Part shown: positions 18,815 through 25,618 of the stretch, one piece after another
How positions within the stretch are numbered: the stretch's first letter is position 1
Layout of the letters: each line of letters opens with the position of its first letter
NCBI RefSeq assembly: GCF_020523985.1
Contig: NZ_JAIVKM010000001.1
Span: forward strand, 1,302,001-1,366,000
DNA from: Mangrovibacter yixingensis
GTDB taxonomy: Bacteria; Pseudomonadota; Gammaproteobacteria; Enterobacterales; Enterobacteriaceae
DNA: 64,000 bases
Direction: 5' to 3'
Program-made: the position numbers and the translations under genes
Notes under the pieces: model-generated
Seen by the model: the letters and a program-made list of their open reading frames with translations, nothing else
What the model was told of the DNA's origin: nothing
Database searches by the model: none

Positions 18815-18904
18815 TTAATTCAATGCCTCGTTAAAACCGCAAGGTTGCAACAACAAAGACAATAGAGCAAGTCGCGTTTTGCCAGTTTCTGCGTGTTGTC
18901 ACAT

Positions 18905-18941
18905 GAATACTGTTGTAGCAACCGGTGCCACAACAGTATTC
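18905..18941 (-). terminator. Hairpin downstream of the 67-residue gene
   Basis: GAATACTGTTGT and ACAACAGTATTC form a perfect 12-bp stem that lies just after the stop codon of the minus-strand gene. The loop centre (ACCGGT) is itself palindromic. There is no T-run. Confidence 0.5.
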
Positions 18942-18949
18942 ACCACAAA

Positions 18950-19153
18950 TTAGTGCATGCCCAGGCGAATCAGTTCAATTGGTGCGAACTGGCCGTCAGC
19001 GCCTTCCACTTCTACCGTTGCCTGGCGGCGTAAATCACGTGCACTCAGCCCATCGGCATGAATTGCTTTAATGACACCAGTAAGGCCTGTGCCATTAATC
19101 ATCACGCGGCTACCAGTTGTAATTACGTTACGGTTACGGTCATAAGTCATCAT
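18950..19153 (-). CDS. Small protein of 67 residues, unknown function
   Basis: The product begins [20 protein letters not shown] and continues with [14 protein letters not shown] and [20 protein letters not shown]. This alternation of short beta-like segments resembles small KOW/SH3-type barrels. A strong ribosome site (AGAGGAGA) precedes the first ATG. A hairpin follows the gene. I believe similar small proteins occur in other enterobacteria but do not recall a name or function. Confidence 0.7.
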   Translation of the reverse strand: MMTYDRNRNVITTGSRVMINGTGLTGVIKAIHADGLSARDLRRQATVEVEGADGQFAPIELIRLGMH

Positions 19154-19363
19154 TGTGGTTTTCTCCTCTAAAAACGCGATAAAACGGATATCGGTATATA
19201 TCGGCAGCCACTATTCTGAGCGCGTTAAAACGCGACATCAATCACAAAATCGGCCGTGTATTGACCTGTGTCAAAAGTTTCATTGGGTGATAATTAACCC
19301 GGTCTGATGGTTAATACAGCAATGCAAGGATTTTTTGGGTTGGAATTATGTTGGCGGAAGAAA

Positions 19364-19397
19364 GAAAAAAATCCCCTGGCAGGGAGCCGCAGGGGAT
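19364..19397 (-). terminator. Rho-independent terminator for a minus-strand transcript
   Basis: On the minus strand ATCCCCTG pairs with CAGGGGAT and is followed by seven T residues. It implies a real transcript entering from the right (about 19400-19560), where only a very small ORF or an RNA can fit. Confidence 0.7.
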
Positions 19398-19422
19398 AAA
19401 GTTATGCTCGAAATAATCCAGT

Positions 19423-19521
19423 TCAGGTGAATAGCGACACCAGCAAACCACAGCCGCCAACAAAGTAAGCAACCGCACAGAGCAAGGCCGACAGCACCTG
19501 CAATTGAATTATGAAGAGCAT
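19423..19521 (-). CDS. Putative 32-residue hydrophobic peptide or sRNA region
   Basis: The ORF encodes a peptide starting MLFIIQLQVLSALLCAVAYF and ending in SLFT, nearly all hydrophobic. A strong terminator lies 26 bases downstream, so the region is transcribed, but no ribosome site is visible and the peptide may be incidental to a small RNA. A longer frame from 19531 runs into the terminator stem and is less likely. From 19561 to 19877 the DNA is AT-rich and I see no gene. Confidence 0.3.
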   Translation of the reverse strand: MLFIIQLQVLSALLCAVAYFVGGCGLLVSLFT

Positions 19522-19877
19522 TTGCGAACATTATTTGTTGCGCTATTAGAGTAAGTCACTTTTTTTGCCTCACATAAATAATACAGCGAGAAAATAACTT
19601 TACTCAATATATTATAATTAATGTCTCTAATTAACATAACTCATAGTCATCAAATTGCGTTGATGGCGCTGTTCAGGCAGTCTGGTGTTCAGTTATTACT
19701 TCTCTTTAGTTATTTAAGAGTGCCGAAAATAAATAAAGAGACACAGTGTAAAAATTTCAAATGCCATTATCTTTGAAAGATATCAAAACATGGCTTGCGT
19801 AATAATTAGTCAGGCTGAAAATTAAAAATCACGTAAAATAAAGAACCTGGCGCGGCGAAAAATATACTTAAAACTCA

Positions 19878-20027
19878 TCAGGCTATTAGCCATAAATCAA
19901 TATTCTTTACCATAGTGTAGATAAACTCATGAACGACGGCTGTTTCGCATAACATGGCTACCCAAACAATAGAAACACTGATCAGGGCAACATCGTAAAT
20001 ATAAAAGATCTTATTTATTCTACCCAT
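19878..20027 (-). CDS. Small membrane protein of 49 residues, unknown
   Basis: The product starts MGRINKIFYIYDVALISVSI and contains one hydrophobic helix, then a polar loop and a hydrophobic C-terminus. AGAGGA lies about eight bases before ATG 20027; an ATG farther upstream overlaps this ribosome site and is rejected. Codon use is AT-rich like the surroundings. No family recognised. The stretch from 20028 to 20331 is AT-rich and holds no gene I can support. Confidence 0.5.
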   Translation of the reverse strand: MGRINKIFYIYDVALISVSIVWVAMLCETAVVHEFIYTMVKNIDLWLIA

Positions 20028-20331
20028 GGTAATTTCCTCTTTGGTAATGTTGAGTGGCATATTTTTGCTGAACTAGAAATCAGCCAGTGCACAAAGTATG
20101 GTCAGTTATGCAGCATAAATATGTGATGGAGATCAAATAAAATATTTATGCTTTGCTTTTGATTTTTAAGTTTATTTTTATGATTTATCGTGTTTTTAAC
20201 TAAAACGAACCAATATTACTAATTGATAATTATGGCGGGCTACCACGAAGTGAGTAAACTAATTCAGTACCATGAGTAATATGCAATGCCCTCTATTTTT
20301 CCAAATGGGTAAGTGGAAGGGGCTGAATGAA

Positions 20332-20364
20332 AAACGCCCTTTGCATCGAATGTAAAGGGCGTTT
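20332..20364 (-). terminator. Terminator after mgtS
   Basis: AAACGCCCTTT pairs with AAAGGGCGTTT (11 bp). On the minus strand the stem ends in GGGCGTTTTTC, a good Rho-independent terminator 28 bases after the mgtS stop; the other strand has TTTAAG and is weaker. Confidence 0.75.
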
Positions 20365-20391
20365 AAGTACCGTAATACGATTCAGGTTGCA

Positions 20392-20487
20392 TCAGTCATT
20401 CCATTTGTGGCTAAGGCAGGCAGCGAGCCCGCCTGCACCGACAAACAGCACGACAGCAGCAAATACATAACTCAGTTCAACAGACAT
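20392..20487 (-). CDS. mgtS: Small membrane protein MgtS homologue
   Basis: A 31-residue peptide, MSVELSYVFAAVVLFVGAGG then LAACLSHKWND. The C-terminus SHKWND matches the SHKWDD end of E. coli MgtS (formerly YneM) and the single hydrophobic helix has the same place and length. In E. coli, MgtS is made under low magnesium through PhoPQ and stabilises the Mg importer MgtA at the inner membrane. A GAGG ribosome site lies seven bases upstream and a terminator follows. In E. coli mgtS lies between ydeE and dcp, and that relation is kept here despite large insertions. Confidence 0.8.
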   Translation of the reverse strand: MSVELSYVFAAVVLFVGAGGLAACLSHKWND

Positions 20488-20545
20488 GATAAGCCTCCAG
20501 CCGGTGTAGGTTTGAATACAGGTACGGTTTAACACCGTATTGGTT

Positions 20546-20580
20546 ACTATATCGGCTGAAAATTAAACAAACCTTAGGCT
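20546..20580 (-). promoter_or_regulatory. Possible PhoP-type promoter of mgtS
   Basis: Reading on the minus strand, TGTTTA lies exactly 12 bases upstream of a good -10 hexamer TATAGT, the spacing of PhoP-activated promoters. The partner half-site five bases farther upstream is poor (AGCCTA, three of six). It overlaps the end of ftrA. Confidence 0.4.
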
Positions 20581-21587
20581 TTGTGAACGAATTTCTCGAG
20601 AGTTGTAAAGGTTTTTCGATAATGACGCGGTGAAACATTCAGGTATTGCTGAAAGTAGCGCCGCATCACGCTGGCGGTGCCAAAACCAACATTCTGTGCA
20701 ATATACTCAACCGGCTTATCACTCTCTTCCAGCAACTGCCTGGCTCTTTGCAGCCGTTGTTGCAAAAGCCAGCGCGCTGGGGTGGTTCCTGTGGCATCAG
20801 CAAAGCGCCGCAGCAAAGTCCGTGGGCTCATACCGCAGCGTTGTGCCAGCGCCTCGACACTGTGCGAACAGTGCAGATGTTGGTGCAAATAATCAAACAA
20901 ATCACCCAGGCGGCTGCTTTCATACTCTTTTGCAACCGGAGCAGGAATAAACTGAGCCTGCCCGCCATCGCGGTGAGGGGGGACAACCAGCCGCTGGGCT
21001 ACCAGGTTGGCCGCTTGCGGGCCGTAATCTTTACGCACCAGGTGCAGGCACAAATCAATACCAGCCGCACTCCCAGCGGAAGTCAGGCACTGGCCTTCAT
21101 CTATATACAGCACATGTTCATTCACCTGAATTGATGGGTAACGGGCCTGCAATTGAGATGCATAGCGCCAGTGTGTGGTGGCTCGGGCACCATTCAGCAA
21201 CCCAGTAGCGGCAAGCACAAATACGCCAGAACAGATAGATATCAGGCGGCATCCCCGGTTTGCAGCCTGGAGCAGGGCATCTATTACTGCATGCGGAACC
21301 GGGGCATCGTAACCACGCCAGCCGGGAATGATAATAGTATCGGCCTGCTCAAGCAGTTCAAGGCCACCATCCACCATAATGCGAATGCCGCCTGTGGCAC
21401 TTAACGGACCTTCATCCAGCGCAGCCACAGCAAAGCGATACCAGTTGTCACCCATCTCTGGCCGTGGCAGGCCAAATACTTCGGTCGCGACAGAAAACTC
21501 AAAGGTACACAACCCCTGGTAAGCCAGTACAACCACAAGAGGTTGTTGCGGTGAGGATTTTGTCATATTCAGTGCGTTATTTGGCAT
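20574..21587 (-). CDS. ftrA: GlxA/FtrA-type AraC-family transcriptional activator
   Basis: A 337-residue regulator with an N-terminal DJ-1/PfpI-like domain (TIIIPGWRGYDAPVP, and ISICSGVFVLAATGLLNG holding the conserved Cys of the nucleophile elbow) and a C-terminal AraC double helix-turn-helix (VEALAQRCGMSPRTLLRRF, then VEYIAQNVGFGTASVMRRYF). This is the FtrA arrangement. It is divergent from a rhodanese gene, the usual partner of ftrA, and probably controls it from the 68-base shared region. The inducer is unknown. Another ATG at codon 8 (MTKSSPQQ) is a possible start. Confidence 0.85.
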   Translation of the reverse strand: MPNNALNMTKSSPQQPLVVVLAYQGLCTFEFSVATEVFGLPRPEMGDNWYRFAVAALDEGPLSATGGIRIMVDGGLELLEQADTIIIPGWRGYDAPVPHAVIDALLQAANRGCRLISICSGVFVLAATGLLNGARATTHWRYASQLQARYPSIQVNEHVLYIDEGQCLTSAGSAAGIDLCLHLVRKDYGPQAANLVAQRLVVPPHRDGGQAQFIPAPVAKEYESSRLGDLFDYLHQHLHCSHSVEALAQRCGMSPRTLLRRFADATGTTPARWLLQQRLQRARQLLEESDKPVEYIAQNVGFGTASVMRRYFQQYLNVSPRHYRKTFTTLEKFVHKA

Positions 21588-21655
21588 GAAGTGGCGTGGC
21601 CTGGATTAAAGGGAAAGTGCAATCTGTGAATACCATACATCACAGGAGAACATGA

Positions 21656-22075
21656 ATGAATCCCGTTACCCAATATCCGGCAGCTCCGAGCAGCCAGGCC
21701 CTGGCCTGGTTTCAACAGAAACTACATTTCGAAACCGATTGTGCGGATGTACACAGTGCGTTGTCTCAGGGGGATGACCCAGAATTTGTGCTGCTGCATG
21801 TGGTCGGTGGGGCAGAACAATTTGCGCGCAGGCATATTCCTGGTGCGGTTCATTTGCCACACCGCGACATCCGGCCCGAGATTATGGCCCGCTGGCCCGA
21901 CGAAACACTGTTTGTTGTTTACTGCGCCGGGCCGCATTGCAATGGTGCTGATCAGGCAGCAATGAAACTGGCGGCGCTGGGCCGGCCCGTGAAAATAATG
22001 ATTGGTGGTTTGACCGGGTGGGAAGATGAAGGGTTTGCATTCACTGCAACGAAGAGTGCGAACGAACATGAATAA
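21656..22075 (+). CDS. Rhodanese-like sulfurtransferase
   Basis: A 139-residue single rhodanese domain. HIPGAVHLPHRDI is the typical central motif, and the active loop is in VVYCAGPHCNGADQAA, where a Cys would carry the persulfide. The ending GGLTGWEDEGF is the usual C-terminal motif. CACAGGAG lies just before the start region. It is divergent from ftrA, a common pairing in proteobacteria. The physiological sulfur acceptor is not known. Confidence 0.85.
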   Translation: MNPVTQYPAAPSSQALAWFQQKLHFETDCADVHSALSQGDDPEFVLLHVVGGAEQFARRHIPGAVHLPHRDIRPEIMARWPDETLFVVYCAGPHCNGADQAAMKLAALGRPVKIMIGGLTGWEDEGFAFTATKSANEHE

Positions 22076-22134
22076 ATTTCATGGTGAGTGAAATTTTCTC
22101 GTTTGTCGTACTTTCATGGGCATGACATCATTCT

Positions 22135-22158
22135 GGACATGTAGCCATCCAGATGGCT
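22135..22158. promoter_or_regulatory. Possible MetJ operator (three tandem met boxes)
   Basis: Three adjoining octamers GGACATGT, AGCCATCC and AGATGGCT match the met box AGACGTCT at five, five and six positions. The last two form a perfect 7-bp inverted repeat. The location 60 bases before a MetE-like gene fits MetJ repression. Confidence 0.45.
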
Positions 22159-22179
22159 GTAGTTCACAATAACAATTAT

Positions 22180-22201
22180 CACGGGAAGAAACTTTCCCGT
22201 G
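22180..22201 (+). promoter_or_regulatory. Hairpin in the leader of the MetE-like gene
   Basis: CACGGGAA pairs with TTCCCGTG (8 bp) and ends one base before the AAAGGAG ribosome site. It could limit ribosome access. No T-run. Confidence 0.4.
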
Positions 22202-22214
22202 AAAGGAGAAGACA

Positions 22215-23318
22215 ATGCAGCGCCCTGAAGCTCCCTTTCGTGCCGAAATAGTAGGCAGTTTTTTACGCCCTGATACCATTAAACAGGCCCGCGAAGCTTT
22301 TGCCGCAGGTAATCTCAGCGCAGAAGCCTTACGCCAGTGCGAAGATGATGCAATCCGCCAGGTGGTGGAACAGCAATGTGCCTGTGGCTTACATGTGGTA
22401 ACGGATGGGGAATTTCGCCGGGCGTGGTGGCATTTTGATTTCTTCGATGGGTTACAAGGGGTTGAGCGTTTCGAATCTGACCATGGGATCCAGTTCAACG
22501 GCGTGCAAACGAAAGCTCACGGTATTCGGGTAACAGGCAAATTGGGCTTTGGCGAACATCCAATGCTGGAAGATTTCCGTTACCTGAAAAGTATCAGCGG
22601 CAACGCAGTACCAAAAATGACTATTCCCAGCCCAAGTGTGCTGCATTTTCGTGGTGGGCGTGACGTAATCGACCGCACAGTTTACCCAGAGCTGGATGCC
22701 TATTTTGACGACCTGGCAACCACATGGCGCGATGCAATCGCCGCATTTTATGCAGCGGGTTGCCGCTACCTGCAGCTTGATGACACAGTGTGGGCTTATT
22801 TATGTTCTGACGAACAGCGCAACCAGATTCGCGCTCGCGGAGATGATCCTGACGAACTGGCGCGCATTTATGCACGTGTACTCAATACTGCACTGGCAGA
22901 TAAACCCGCGGATTTAACAATTGGTCTGCATGTGTGCCGGGGTAACTTCCGATCAACATGGATCTCCGAAGGTGGCTATGAACCAGTGGCAGAAGTTTTG
23001 TTTGGCAGTGTAAATGTTGACGCCTTCTTCCTTGAATACGATAACGACCGCTCCGGTGATTTTGCGCCATTGCGCTTTATTAAACCCGGCCACCAGCAGG
23101 TAGTTTTGGGGCTTATCACCACGAAAAATGGCGAACTGGAAAACCCTGAAGCAATCAGGGATCGTATAGAAGAGGCAACCCAATATGTTGCTAAAGAGCA
23201 GATTTGCCTTAGCCCACAATGTGGTTTTGCTTCAACGGAAGAAGGTAACAACCTGACTTCTGCCCAGCAATGGGAGAAAGTGAGCCTGGTGGCCAGTGTT
23301 GCCAGCCAGGTCTGGTAA
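22215..23318 (+). CDS. MetE C-terminal-like (cobalamin-independent) methyltransferase
   Basis: A 367-residue protein of the short MetE-like (YxjG/YxjH) class, equivalent to the catalytic C-terminal half of MetE. It starts with RAEIVGSFLRPD, the family N-terminus, contains VVTDGEFRRAWWHFDF, LQLDDTVWAYL and HVCRGNFRS with the His and Cys that bind zinc, and ends with LSPQCGFAST, which supplies the second zinc Cys. The reaction is methyl transfer to a thiol such as homocysteine; the donor for this class is uncertain. AAAGGAG precedes the ATG. Candidate MetJ boxes upstream support a methionine-related role. Confidence 0.85.
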   Translation: MQRPEAPFRAEIVGSFLRPDTIKQAREAFAAGNLSAEALRQCEDDAIRQVVEQQCACGLHVVTDGEFRRAWWHFDFFDGLQGVERFESDHGIQFNGVQTKAHGIRVTGKLGFGEHPMLEDFRYLKSISGNAVPKMTIPSPSVLHFRGGRDVIDRTVYPELDAYFDDLATTWRDAIAAFYAAGCRYLQLDDTVWAYLCSDEQRNQIRARGDDPDELARIYARVLNTALADKPADLTIGLHVCRGNFRSTWISEGGYEPVAEVLFGSVNVDAFFLEYDNDRSGDFAPLRFIKPGHQQVVLGLITTKNGELENPEAIRDRIEEATQYVAKEQICLSPQCGFASTEEGNNLTSAQQWEKVSLVASVASQVW

Positions 23319-23337
23319 TACACTTTCCTCACTAAAT

Positions 23338-23358
23338 AAGGCCCGTAAGACGGGCCTT
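23338..23358 (+). terminator. Terminator-type hairpin, copy 1
   Basis: AAGGCCCG TAAGA CGGGCCTT, 19 bases after the methyltransferase stop codon. The same 21-base sequence recurs 163 bases downstream. Confidence 0.65.
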
Positions 23359-23432
23359 GAGCCTGATAACAAACCTCATGTTGGCACAGAACGAGAAGGT
23401 GTCACCCAATAAAAAACCAAGAAAATCAATTC

Positions 23433-23497
23433 ATTGATTTTCGGCTGCTAACTAAAAAGAAGGAAAAACCACGTTTTTTCCTTTCTTTTTCATCAAT
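23433..23497. repeat. Dispersed hairpin repeat, copy 1
   Basis: A 65-base unit that begins ATTGATTTTCGGCTGCTAAC, then has an A/G-rich arm (AAAAAGAAGGAAAAA), the loop CCACG and a T/C-rich arm. A near-identical copy lies at 40027. Here the right arm has one extra T in two runs, so pairing is imperfect, and the unit ends in ATCAAT, complementary to the leading ATTGAT. Confidence 0.8.
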
Positions 23498-23500
23498 CTG

Positions 23501-23521
23501 AAGGCCCGTAAGACGGGCCTT
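23501..23521 (+). terminator. Terminator-type hairpin, copy 2
   Basis: An exact duplicate of the hairpin at 23338, directly after the dispersed repeat. The rest of the gap, 23522-23738, has no gene and is the likely upstream activator region of the sigma-54 promoter. Confidence 0.6.
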
Positions 23522-23739
23522 ATCTCTTCCCGGCTCTACTTCAACCAAAGCAAATACCAATGTTCAGGTAGTTATTCAGCCAGTTTGCTTATGGTTTGCT
23601 GAACAGTGCACAGCACCAGGGCGTTCATGCTCTGCCTTTGTTCTATTGAGGTGCGTTTTAGCGAGTTCCTTGCCGTGTTTCAACCAGATAAGGGATGTGA
23701 TTTTATCTATCTAGTTGTATTAAAAGAATAATTAATATT

Positions 23740-23755
23740 TGGCACTGCATTTGCA
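23740..23755 (+). promoter_or_regulatory. Sigma-54 (RpoN) promoter of the urea carboxylase operon
   Basis: TGGCAC, five bases, TTGCA: a full match to the -24/-12 consensus with correct spacing. It is 40 bases before the allophanate hydrolase start. NtrC is the natural activator for nitrogen genes; I did not find a clean inverted NtrC site by eye upstream. Confidence 0.85.
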
Positions 23756-23764
23756 ACTGGGATT

Positions 23765-23784
23765 CCATCTTGTATACCAGATGG
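23765..23784. promoter_or_regulatory. Palindromic operator just after the transcription start
   Basis: CCATCTTGTATACCAGATGG is a 20-base palindrome with one mismatched pair, centred on GTATAC. GntR/FCD regulators often bind TTGTATACAA-like sites, and the operon encodes such a regulator. Its place, right after the predicted start of the sigma-54 promoter, fits a repressor. The decamer TGGGATTCCA occurs on both sides as a direct repeat. Confidence 0.65.
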
Positions 23785-23794
23785 GATTCCAGGA

Positions 23795-25609
23795 ATGAGT
23801 ACAGTTGAATACGGGCAAACACTGGCGGAATGGCGGGCGCAGTACGCGCAAAACCCGCAAATTGTCAGTGATCTTCTTCCACGCTATGTAAGACAGTTTG
23901 ATAAGGCGGATAACGCCTGGATCTATCTTGCCAGCGAACAGGACATTCTTAGCCAGTGCGCAGTTTTACTGGATGCACTGGCGGATGGATCAAAGACACT
24001 GGTTGATATGCCACTGTTTGGCGTGCCGTTTGCCGTAAAAGACAATATTGATGTAGCGGGGATGCCAACCACTGCAGCTTGCCCGGCGTTCCTTTATCAC
24101 CCTGAAGTCGATGCCACTGTTGTTGCCCGCCTGAAGAGCGCGGGTGCAGTAGTGATTGGCAAAACCAACCTGGACCAGTTTGCCACCGGGCTGGTGGGTA
24201 CCCGTTCACCTTTTGGCGCTGTGGTTAACACATTTAACCCAGACTATGTCAGCGGGGGTTCCAGCTCAGGCTCAGCATCCGTTGTGGCGCGTGGGCTGGC
24301 GGCATTTTCGCTGGGGACTGACACCGCAGGCTCTGGCCGGGTGCCAGCAGGTTTCAACAATATTGTTGGCCTGAAGCCAACCAAAGGCTGGTTCTCGGCA
24401 CAAGGTGTGGTACCTGCCTGCCGCCTTAACGACACCATCTCTGTTTTTGCCCTGACGGTCGACGATGCCTGGCAAGTGGCACAAGTCGCTGGGGGCTACG
24501 ATGCCGACGACGCCTACTCACGCGTTCATCCAGCAACGGCTCCGGCACAACTCAGTTCAACTCCGCGTTTTGCCGTGCCTGAACAGTGTGAATTTTATGG
24601 CGACAGCCAAAGCGAGCAGGCCTGGCAACAGGCGCTGGCAAAACTGGTCGCACAGGGTGTGGAACTGGTTCCCATTGATTTTACGCTGTTCCGCCAACTG
24701 GCAGAGCAACTCTATTACGGTGCCTGGGTGGCAGAACGCACAGTGGCGGTTGGGGAGATGTTAAACCAGCCACCAGAAACCATGGACCCAACCGTGCGCC
24801 AAATTGTCGCAAATGGTAAAGCTTATACTGCCTGTGATGCCTGGCAGGCTGAATATACGCGGGCTGAGTTGTCTCGTAAAATTCAGCAAGTATTAGCGAC
24901 TGTTGATGCGCTGGTGGTGCCAACTTCACCAACTATTCATACCCTGGCTGAAATGGCAGAAGAACCGGTTCATTACAATTCCCAATTCGGTACCTATACC
25001 AACTTTACCAACCTGGCTGATCTTAGTGCGCTGGCCGTACCCGCCGGGTTCCGTCAGGACGGTCTGCCCTTTGGTATTACTCTTATTGCCCCAGCATGGT
25101 ACGACCTTGCGCTGGCTGCATTCGCCCGCCAGTGGCAGCAGAGCCAGGCTCTTCCTCTGGGGGCAACCAACCGCCCGTTTACCCATCACGCATCAACCCC
25201 ACCGGCATTACCTGGCAGTTATGTACGCCTGGCAGTGGTGGGCGCGCACCTGCGCGGCATGCCACTCAACCACCAACTCACCACGCGTGATGCGGTGTTT
25301 GTCGAAGAAACAACAACCGCTGATGACTACCGGTTATATGCCCTGGCAGGCACGGTACCAGCAAAACCCGGTCTTGCCCGCGCAGAGCAGGGTAATGCCA
25401 TTATCGTCGAATTATGGGATGTACCGCTGGCGCGCTTTGGCGAGTTCGTGGCTGAAGTCCCGGCACCTCTTGGTATCGGCAGCATCACGCTGGCAGATGG
25501 CCGGGTCGTGAAAGGGTTTATCTGTGAGCCTAAGGCGTTGGGTGCCGCCACAGATATAACGCAATGGGGTGGCTGGAACGCCTGGCTTGCTCATCAAAAA
25601 CTTGCCTGA
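23795..25609 (+). CDS. atzF: Allophanate hydrolase
   Basis: A 604-residue amidase-signature enzyme that hydrolyses allophanate to ammonia and CO2. The catalytic Lys is probably K82 in FAVKDNIDVAG; the cis-Ser lies in GGSSSGSASVVA (about S156-S158) and the nucleophile is S180 in TDTAGSGRVPAGFNN. The C-terminal domain (about 450-604, from VRLAVVGAHLRGMPLNHQL) is the extra domain of true allophanate hydrolases, which helps decarboxylation. A five-codon reading frame ends across the start codon (ATGA at 23794-23797). It is the first gene of the operon, nine bases before urea carboxylase. Confidence 0.95.
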   Translation: MSTVEYGQTLAEWRAQYAQNPQIVSDLLPRYVRQFDKADNAWIYLASEQDILSQCAVLLDALADGSKTLVDMPLFGVPFAVKDNIDVAGMPTTAACPAFLYHPEVDATVVARLKSAGAVVIGKTNLDQFATGLVGTRSPFGAVVNTFNPDYVSGGSSSGSASVVARGLAAFSLGTDTAGSGRVPAGFNNIVGLKPTKGWFSAQGVVPACRLNDTISVFALTVDDAWQVAQVAGGYDADDAYSRVHPATAPAQLSSTPRFAVPEQCEFYGDSQSEQAWQQALAKLVAQGVELVPIDFTLFRQLAEQLYYGAWVAERTVAVGEMLNQPPETMDPTVRQIVANGKAYTACDAWQAEYTRAELSRKIQQVLATVDALVVPTSPTIHTLAEMAEEPVHYNSQFGTYTNFTNLADLSALAVPAGFRQDGLPFGITLIAPAWYDLALAAFARQWQQSQALPLGATNRPFTHHASTPPALPGSYVRLAVVGAHLRGMPLNHQLTTRDAVFVEETTTADDYRLYALAGTVPAKPGLARAEQGNAIIVELWDVPLARFGEFVAEVPAPLGIGSITLADGRVVKGFICEPKALGAATDITQWGGWNAWLAHQKLA

Positions 25610-25618
25610 GGAGGATGC

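Noticed and set aside
19346..19531. 61-codon minus-strand frame
   Set aside because: Its last 15 codons run through the terminator stem and T-run, so it would not be fully transcribed.
23600..23625. NtrC site at GTGCACAGCACC
   Set aside because: The half-sites are direct and too close; NtrC needs an inverted GCAC-N-GTGC arrangement.
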